Assembly (NCBI RefSeq): GCF_026191675.1
Contig: NZ_JAKRRY010000015.1
Coordinates: forward strand, 53,087 to 117,086
Source of the DNA: Vibrio qingdaonensis
Lineage (GTDB): Bacteria; Pseudomonadota; Gammaproteobacteria; Enterobacterales; Vibrionaceae
Direction of reading: 5' to 3'
Length of the DNA: 64,000 bases
Part shown: in pieces, positions 63,191 to 64,000 of the stretch
Position numbering within the stretch: the stretch's first letter is position 1
How the letters are laid out: every line of letters begins with the position of its first letter
The notes under the pieces: model-generated
The model's database searches: none
What the model saw: only the letters and a program-made list of their open reading frames with translations
What the model was told of the DNA's origin: nothing
Made by a program: the position numbers and the translations under genes

Positions 63191-63454
63191 TCAACACAAA
63201 AAAAAGAATATCAATAATGTTAACTCACCGTCACTTATTAATAACCATTAAGTGTTAGAATACCAGAAGATCTACAAAGTTTAGGAAGCTAAGATCAGAT
63301 GATACGGTTGCAAAGCACTTTAATTAACACAGACTATTTGGCTAGCTCTACATCCGGACTTCTTAGCTTCATATAAAAGATTTTCTCACTCCAAGGGCTT
63401 GGAGTGTGTCACAACAAGGAAAGGTTCGTTCATTCCATATAAGAAGGAGTTACT
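63191..63454. other. Upstream region of argR
   Basis: About 260 bases. Apart from a short inverted pair (CCAAGGGCTTGG, 63392-63403) and the strong ribosome site AAGGAG before ATG 63455, I see nothing recognisable. Confidence 0.45.
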
Positions 63455-63934
63455 ATGAACGAGACTCTTGAATTAACCGAAGCCGATGACAAAACACTCA
63501 CGGCTGCGTGCAAGAAACTATTACAGCAACAGAGCTTTACGACCCAGAATAAGTTACGAGAAGCCTTAGTCAGTATCGGCTTTGTTGGAATAAGCCAATC
63601 CACCGTATCGCGATTGCTTTCCCAACTAGGGGTTATCAAAGTCCAAAATGCATGTGGTAAAAAAGCATACTGCTTAACCGTCGAGAATGCGCCAGTACGC
63701 GTTGAATCTTCGATCTCATCGCAGATAGAGTTCATTACCCATAACCAAGCCGTCGTGGTCGTCAAAACTCACCCAGGTAGCGCTCAACTTATCGCTAGAT
63801 TAGTTGATATCGACCCCCATAATGAAATTCTGGGTACGGTCGGCGGTAATGATACTGTGCTGGTGATCCCTAAAAGCATCGCTGAGATTGATAAATGTGA
63901 ACAGATCGTGCGAATTCGGTTAGGGGTACAATAG
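63455..63934 (+). CDS. argR: Arginine regulator ArgR
   Basis: 159 residues. N-terminal winged HTH with QSTVSRLLSQLGVIKVQNACGKKAY, and a C-terminal arginine-binding domain with VVVVKTHPGSAQLIARLVDIDPHNEILGTVGGNDTVLVIP (the GD/GND arginine contacts). It should be a hexameric repressor/activator responding to arginine. The usual vibrio argR lies near mdh, so this is probably a second copy devoted to the arc/pyr region. ARG boxes lie upstream of it, of arcA and of pyrB. Confidence 0.92.
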   Translation: MNETLELTEADDKTLTAACKKLLQQQSFTTQNKLREALVSIGFVGISQSTVSRLLSQLGVIKVQNACGKKAYCLTVENAPVRVESSISSQIEFITHNQAVVVVKTHPGSAQLIARLVDIDPHNEILGTVGGNDTVLVIPKSIAEIDKCEQIVRIRLGVQ

Positions 63935-64000
63935 GCTAGATAGAGCAAACATCGATGTAAACACCTTTTATAAACAACCCATAAAAAAAGCCTCTAACGA

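Overview
The window looks like chromosomal DNA of a marine gammaproteobacterium of the family Vibrionaceae, most likely a Vibrio. This rests on gene content and order. The fructose/mannose PTS block with an AraC regulator and ManA has the arrangement known from Vibrio cholerae VC1821-VC1827. A second-copy pstSCAB, an NqrM-like protein, and a sequence resembling the integron attC repeats of vibrios are also present. No tRNA, rRNA, CRISPR array, phage or complete insertion sequence was seen.

Layout. 0-7.4 kb: mixed envelope and housekeeping genes (glycine-zipper protein cut by the window edge, DUF1254/DUF1214 protein, DUF3124 protein, secreted GH9 glycosidase, YjjG nucleotidase, and an XRE regulator divergent from a periplasmic serine hydrolase with a paired inverted repeat between them). 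7.6-17.0 kb: PTS locus with three membrane EII proteins in three domain orders (A-C-B, A-B-C, C-B), a free IIB, a degenerate HPr-EIIA fusion, an AraC regulator and mannose-6-phosphate isomerase. 17.2-18.8 kb: a small cluster of a NifX/NifB-type FeMo-co domain protein, an NqrM-like Cys protein, a DUF134 regulator and a thioesterase; a perfect 26-bp palindrome covers the promoter of the first gene. 18.8-20.4 kb: accessory stretch with a frameshifted GyrI-like gene, a GNAT gene, probable attC remnants and palindromes. 20.4-34.3 kb: metabolic genes (cysteine hydrolase/GlxA regulator pair, acetyltransferases, AlkD glycosylase, two metal-dependent amidohydrolases in different compartments, porin, old-yellow-enzyme oxidoreductase, AhpD-like protein, LysR regulator, a small His-rich protein with an MFS transporter). 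34.3-37.4 kb: LysR regulator divergent from a GH4 6-phospho-glycosidase and a ChbG-type deacetylase.

37.5-51.2 kb is a complete aerobactin locus on the minus strand: receptor iutA with its own Fur box, biosynthesis genes iucABCD behind a second Fur box, a FhuCDB/VatCDB-type hydroxamate ABC importer, and a divergent MFS protein that is probably the exporter. Three kinds of short tandem repeat sit at gene ends here: a degenerate 18-19 bp repeat at the iutA stop, a hexamer between importer genes, and a heptamer covering the exporter stop codon.

51.3-54.9 kb is pstSCAB with a Pho box in front of pstS. 55.6-63.9 kb links arginine deiminase catabolism (ArcD-like YfcC carrier, arcA, arcC, ornithine carbamoyltransferase) to aspartate carbamoyltransferase (pyrBI, preceded by a leader peptide and attenuator) and an argR copy. 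Carbamoyl phosphate is the shared metabolite. Several ARG-box-like sites lie in the intergenic regions.

The least explained items are the HPr-like/EIIA fusion that has lost the phosphorylatable histidine of its HPr half, the palindrome-controlled FeMo-co-domain/NqrM-like cluster, the attC-like remnants, and the tandem repeats of the aerobactin locus.
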